From assembly GCA_020091685.1 (NCBI GenBank), contig CM034598.1:20692745-20756744 (forward strand): a stretch of DNA of 64,000 nucleotides. Reading direction: 5' to 3'. A model generated the notes under the pieces. The model was not told where the DNA came from and searched no databases. It was given only the letters and a program-made list of their open reading frames with translations. The translations under genes and the position numbers were made by a program. Of the stretch, positions 59,721 to 64,000 are shown piece after piece. Every line of letters starts with the position of its first letter. The stretch's first letter is position 1. Source of the stretch: Lutjanus erythropterus. Taxonomy: Eukaryota; Chordata; Actinopteri; Lutjaniformes; Lutjanidae.

Positions 59721-59909
59721 TTACTGTTTGTAGAAATACGAGACAATCCTGGGAAGACTGTTGCACTTTATGTGGCTTTGTGCCCTTTCATTCCAGGGTC
59801 CTTGAGTGGATCTGTAGTTGAAGCCACATCCATAGTGATGTGTCACGTTGTCATTGAAGTAAAACTTTCTCAAATCGTACACAGAAGGGCTTTGACTGCT
59901 GGTAACCAT
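59721..59909 (-). CDS. Unidentified small ORF or exon (62 aa)
   Basis: I do not recognise this product. The frame has 62 codons, starts at an ATG in good context (CTCCATGG) and ends at TAA. Composition is rich in Tyr, Phe, Asn, His and Arg without low complexity (for example KFYFNDNVTHHYGCGFNYR and GPWNERAQSHIKC), which looks more protein-like than other short frames here. Just upstream is a pyrimidine-leaning stretch ending TTATGTGGTAG, and another AG lies within the frame (ACCAGCAG). A GTAACT near the stop could act as a donor. So it may be an internal exon, a last exon or a tiny single-exon gene. No signal peptide or membrane segment is seen. The nearest supported neighbour is the apolipoprotein L relic 2 kb away on the same strand, with no evident link. 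Confidence 0.3.
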   Translation of the reverse strand: MVTSSQSPSVYDLRKFYFNDNVTHHYGCGFNYRSTQGPWNERAQSHIKCNSLPRIVSYFYKQ

Positions 59910-60547
59910 GGAGCTACCACATAATAAAAAGCAATAAATGGTAACTTCATTGAATATTCAAGTCATAGTTTGGAGGATTGTGCTGTACATTGTTAGAAAA
60001 TGTCAGTTGATTTGCATTTTTTGCTGTGTTTACTAACAGAGCCAGATATTCAACAGTGCAAAAATAATTAATAAGCACACAACTGTAAATGGCCTCTTTT
60101 TCAGATGTGATGTTGTAAAACATGAAACATGTGAAATATACATTGTTTAACTTTACAATAAACATGTTTAACCTTGAAATAAACATGTAACAGTTCTTTA
60201 ATGAGCACTATTTTGAATAGAATTATTGTTGACAATCAAATCAAAGTGTAAAGCTATTATGATATGGTATGAATCAGTATAAAGAGTTGAAGAAAGATAC
60301 TAATTTGTCCATGACTTGTTTAGAATAATTGGTCATAATAGTTACTTTAAAGGTGCTCGACCTTGTTTTTTTTTCTTTGATTGATCTCATTACAAATAAT
60401 TTCATCATTGAAAACCAGAACTTCCCTTTTTGATTTATTATCAGTTGTTATCAAAGATGGGATGTGAAACTAACTTAAATGCATATTCTAAAAGCATCTT
60501 TTAGAATAGATAATCACATTGACTTCTCTGAGTTCAAAAGCCTGTTG

Positions 60548-61290
60548 TTTAGGGCTGAACAATTTATTAGTATATTAAATTGCAATATGGCCAAGTGCAA
60601 TATTCAAATCAAAAAGGTAAAACGTCTCACAACATACCATAAGAAATGAAGAATTGTGGTTCTACAGAGATGCCCAGGCCTACAAATCATAATTATAGTC
60701 TCATAATATCTCATGATACAATTTCATCTCATAATAATTGAACACAAATGAAGAAATACAATCACAATAAATTACAAGACACACACTAATAACAAAAACA
60801 AGCACAGTGCAGACAACAATAACGGCCATGGTTCCAGTCTCAATCATATTTACGAGTTCAATAAGGTTATTGCATTTGTTATGAAAGATTTTTTATAAAT
60901 GTTCTTGTTTGCTGCAGCAGCTTTATAGCGTCTTCCTGAGGACAGTTTTATGCATTCTCTAAAAATGGGATGAACAGGCTCAGATGCATTTTGTTGGGCT
61001 TTTTGTTCAACTGTGCTTTACATATACATTACACCTGTTTCTGCTTTTTATTTTCTCTTAATTTTACTAGACATGAGCACTGGTCAGTGGATGCACCCCC
61101 CCCCCCGGAAGCACAGGAAATTATATTCTCTAGACACAAGGGTAAATGTTTGGTACAAGCTTCTAGCAAAACTTCAATTTTTTACCATTCCCACTCAAAT
61201 CGTGAATCATATTGCAATCACAGTATAGGTCAAAATAACTGCATATGCCATTATTCTGACGGAATGTGATTAAGATATGATTAGTAATTC
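60548..61290. mobile_element. Decayed hAT-like element
   Basis: The left end TAGGGCTGAACAATTTATTA, followed by AAATTGCAATATGGCCAAGT, is the common 'tagggctgcacgat...gcaatatggcc' fish hAT end. The right part (CAAATCGTGAATCATATTGC, then GGTCAAAATAACTGCATATG) matches the usual subterminal text, but the expected terminal GTGCAGCCCTA is not seen here. A stray copy of that end is at about 63515-63526. Confidence 0.45.
61096..61106. repeat. Poly-C tract
   Basis: Eleven Cs. The tract is prone to length error in sequencing and forms a spurious Pro run in open frames. Confidence 0.9.
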
Positions 61291-61921
61291 TAGGGGGTAT
61301 GGTTAAAAAAATATAAAAATGATCATGCAATTTTTTCTCTGGGATCTGTTTTTAACTAGTAGTTCACAATAGATGGGACAAATGTCAACTCATAAAAACA
61401 GCACAATTTGCAGTACTCTAGAAAATAATGTTGTACTAAGTAAGTGATTCATTTTTGTTTCAGAGCTGGAATTATCATAGGTAACGTTTGCAGTAATATT
61501 ACCATATTTGTCATGCTCTGCCACTTTTTTTCCCTTCAAGTGAAGAAGTAGAATATTTGGAGTTTGCATGGTCTGTTTTTTAAGCACTTGGTACCTTTTT
61601 CTTGTGGTTTTCTGCTGTGTCAGCAGAGGGAGAGACACGGAGAGATGCTCATATGTACTGAGTGCTATGTAATGTTCTCAACATGATAAAAACTATTAAT
61701 AAAATAGTTAGAAGATAAATGCATGTGCATGTTGTTGCTCTGACTATGGAAGAGGACAAAGTAAGTAATCCCCAGTGATATTGCTTACCCACGGATGCTG
61801 TGATCCCACATGATCTGAAAAGATGCAGCTCATCATGACATAACTTCACAAAATTTGCCTGCATGCCTACCATGTAAAAAAGAGTACAAACCTGTGAAAA
61901 CACTGTGCCCCCTACTGATAA

Positions 61922-62624
61922 TTATCTGGTGCTGGCAGTGGGATAAAATAATTCCATATCTTTCCATTCTGGCTCATTCTCTGCCTGAAGTGAAGGGGTA
62001 GATGAGATGATCCCCTTGAGCTTATCCAACATTTCCCCGCAAGTAGTCTGCTGCCCGCCTGATTGATCTGACAAATTTCATGATCTCAGATCTGACTCGA
62101 GTGGCATTTGAGAAAGACTTTCCCCGTGTCTCCGATTTGTCGAACTTGACCTCTTGCATCAGTGACCTGGACACTACTGCATCTTGGTCAGAGGTGAACA
62201 CAAAGCCACTGGTTTCAGTCTCAGACACTGACTCAAAACTAGTTGCACCTCTTTCCTCTGCTGCCTTTGCCTGTCTAATGTGGTGTATCTCTTTTGCATC
62301 CATGGCAACGAAGAAGATATCAGCTGCCACAAATAAACCAAAAAGCACACCTGTTACCTCTGCTGCACGTACTGCTCTGGATGCTTGTGCTGCAATCTTG
62401 CCAATATTGACGGTTTTAACGAGTCAAACCAGTTCAGTAATGCCTGTGACAATAAGAGAGGCTCCCAGAGTGAAGGGGGACAGTATCAGACCCACTATAG
62501 ATGTAATCCAACACTCCAACCACTCCCCCTGCCAGACTGCTGATGGTGGCACACGTTCCAAACCATCTGCCACATTCCTCAGGTTGTTCAACTTGGTCTG
62601 GAGTTCATTCGCAGTTGTTTTGCA
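61922..62624 (-). pseudogene. Apolipoprotein L-like pseudogene (last large exon)
   Basis: The minus strand begins after a T-rich tract ending GATAG, which makes a plausible acceptor, and reads KTTANELQTKLNNLRNVADG. After a frameshift near 62550 it reads ATISSLAGGVVG, then returns near 62505 to ITSIVGLILSPFTLGASLIV. These are the amphipathic and glycine-rich channel-like blocks of vertebrate apolipoprotein L. An in-frame TGA follows at 62424-62426. It then continues with KIAAQASRAVRAAEVTGVLF, a hydrophobic helix and FFVAMDAKEIHHI. A third frameshift near 62040 separates the tail EMLDKLKGIISS, which ends at TAA (61922-61924). Apolipoprotein L proteins are secreted or intracellular lipid- and membrane-binding proteins of innate immunity. 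Several disablements make this copy non-functional unless the assembly is wrong. Earlier exons were not identified. Confidence 0.75.
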
Positions 62625-62645
62625 CTATCAAAAAAAAAAAAAAAA

Positions 62646-64000
62646 TCATGGACATTGTCAGCTGAAAATTTGGCGCCTAGAGACAGTTATTCAATTAAAA
62701 AGTTAAAACCCCCTGAAAAACTTGTTTTTGCTAATCTCTACAGGTTTTCTCACCTTGCTGAAGTGATAGACAGGTGTTCTCTAGGACTGTATGACATCAC
62801 TGTTGGGTGTTGTACACTTTTGACCACAAAACTACACCTACCAACAATGCAGGGTGCGACACTGCCGTTCATTCTGATGTTAAGGTGCTCTTTAAAGAAG
62901 ATCTGTACCATACAGGTCAAAGCTTCAAAGCTTTGTTCATAATGCTGGTATTTGAATTCTAAATAAACAGCTTTTTTGTTTTGTGCATGTCTAAACACTC
63001 TGTTTAAACACAATACTTATGCAATGCTGCAGATAAATATTAGGTTAGTGTGTGATATAGAGGAAGGGAGGAAGTGAAACTTAACCCACAGGTCTGAGTC
63101 AGCAAATGTGTGGCCCTTTTCCGCATAAAGTTTCTGTTGTATCCAAAGCTTTGTTTGAAAACTCTCAACAGAAGCAAGGAGTGTAAAAAACTGTATCTAT
63201 AATTTGGTACAAACGCACTTTAAGGCCCCAATTGATCAAGAGAAGCACAAATTATATTTTAAGAAGCTACATGCCTATACAGTAGTACTGTATTTTGTAA
63301 GTCTTGGAAAAGAAGGTTTAATCTGTAATATATGAACATAAACGAACAATTTTGGTAAAAACTGGAATAAAAATGTCCAATTCCAATATTTTGCTTTTGA
63401 GCCCTGAAAGTGATAAAATGTAGGCCTAGTAAAGGGTTTTCAGACTAGTATAAATTTAATTTAATACACAAACTTGTTTTGATGCCGTTAATCTCTCTGC
63501 TTATAGAAAAATGGCAGAATAGTGCAGCCCTATGGAAAGTTGTCAAGATAAAAATTAAAAGTTGGACATATACACTGTAAAAAAAATATACATGATATTT
63601 ATGCTGTTTTATTTTTGTCTGTTGTCTCCTTTGTCTCTCTCACCTTTCCAGTCTACCTTCACTTGTCTTGTTCAATAGAGGCAAAAGCCTCCAAAATAAT
63701 ATAAAAAAAACTCCTCTTTAAATAAGATCATTTATTATTAATTATTTTTCATAATCTGAGCAGATGGATAGAGCGACTCTTTGCACAGAAAGTTAATGAA
63801 ACTTGGGATCTTAGTATTATTTTGTATCTATACAACACATCAGATGTGTGCTTTTGACTCATGGCCCAACAGTAAGTTTCAGTTTTGGCTCTTGAAGGGA
63901 AAAAGTTTGTCCACCCCTGATTTAGATTTTACAAACAGTCCATGTTCCTTCACAAACAGCAGTGAGCACAAGTTAAACCTGCCTGTTGGACGTCCCGGAA
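62646..64000. other. Intergenic DNA upstream of the apolipoprotein L relic
   Basis: No exon is supported. An ETS/IRF composite-like GGAAGTGAAA occurs at 63070-63079. A hAT-type end GTGCAGCCCTA lies at about 63516-63526, and GTTTGTCCACCCCTGA at about 63906-63921 resembles another transposon end. The remainder is AT-rich without recognised structure. Confidence 0.3.

Noticed and set aside
62080-62706. 208-codon plus frame, the longest in the window
   Set aside because: It is the antisense of the apolipoprotein L-like pseudogene; the minus strand carries the recognisable blocks.
60548-63526. Single 3-kb hAT element enclosing the apolipoprotein L relic
   Set aside because: TAGGGCTG-type ends lie at both positions in inverted order, but the 8 bases outside them (left ...GTTGTT, right TGGAAAGT) do not match, so two separate fragments are more likely.

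Overview
The window looks like nuclear DNA of a teleost fish, probably a percomorph. The evidence is dense (CA)n microsatellites, many interspersed repeats of familiar teleost type, tRNA-headed SINE-like copies, LINE reverse-transcriptase remnants, hAT and TTAA-flanked DNA elements, and an exon of a vertebrate proteoglycan gene. There are no bacterial features, no operons and no long uninterrupted coding regions. Most long open frames are chance or low-complexity frames. Family names for repeats come from memory of teleost genomes and were not searched.

The one confident protein-coding locus lies on the minus strand at about 17.0-17.9 kb. It is the start of a testican (SPOCK family) gene, best matched to SPOCK1. 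A CpG-rich, ATG-free leader exon (about 17695-17905) is spliced to a 135-bp first coding exon (17008-17142). That exon encodes a signal peptide followed by the conserved testican motif ending WNRFRD. Positions 1-17007 lie downstream in gene orientation. I could not find the next exon there, so I treat it as a large repeat-rich intron.

From about 18 kb to 64 kb the sequence is gene-poor. It holds: a frameshifted PHD-like zinc-finger relic of the kind carried by pogo/Tigger-like transposases (18.8-19.0 kb, minus); a 736-bp hAT element with terminal inverted repeats and an exact 8-bp target duplication, carrying an intact BED zinc-finger ORF and nested in an older repeat (22.8-23.6 kb); a TTAA-flanked foldback element (30.0-30.9 kb) matching another at 1.4-2.1 kb; a palindromic hairpin (28.9-29.05 kb); LINE ORF2 remnants (39.2-39.7 kb minus, 54.3-54.6 kb plus); several SINE-like copies (26.4, 39.8, 40.3, 40.8, 42.2 kb); and two copies of an unclassified teleost repeat (31.9 and 50.2-51.3 kb).

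Near the right end, 61922-62624 minus is a broken apolipoprotein L-like exon with frameshifts and an in-frame stop. A 62-residue ORF at 59721-59909 minus has a protein-like composition that I do not recognise. The strongest candidates for something undescribed are the BED-finger-only hAT element and this small ORF. No CRISPR, tRNA gene, rRNA gene or known structured RNA was seen.
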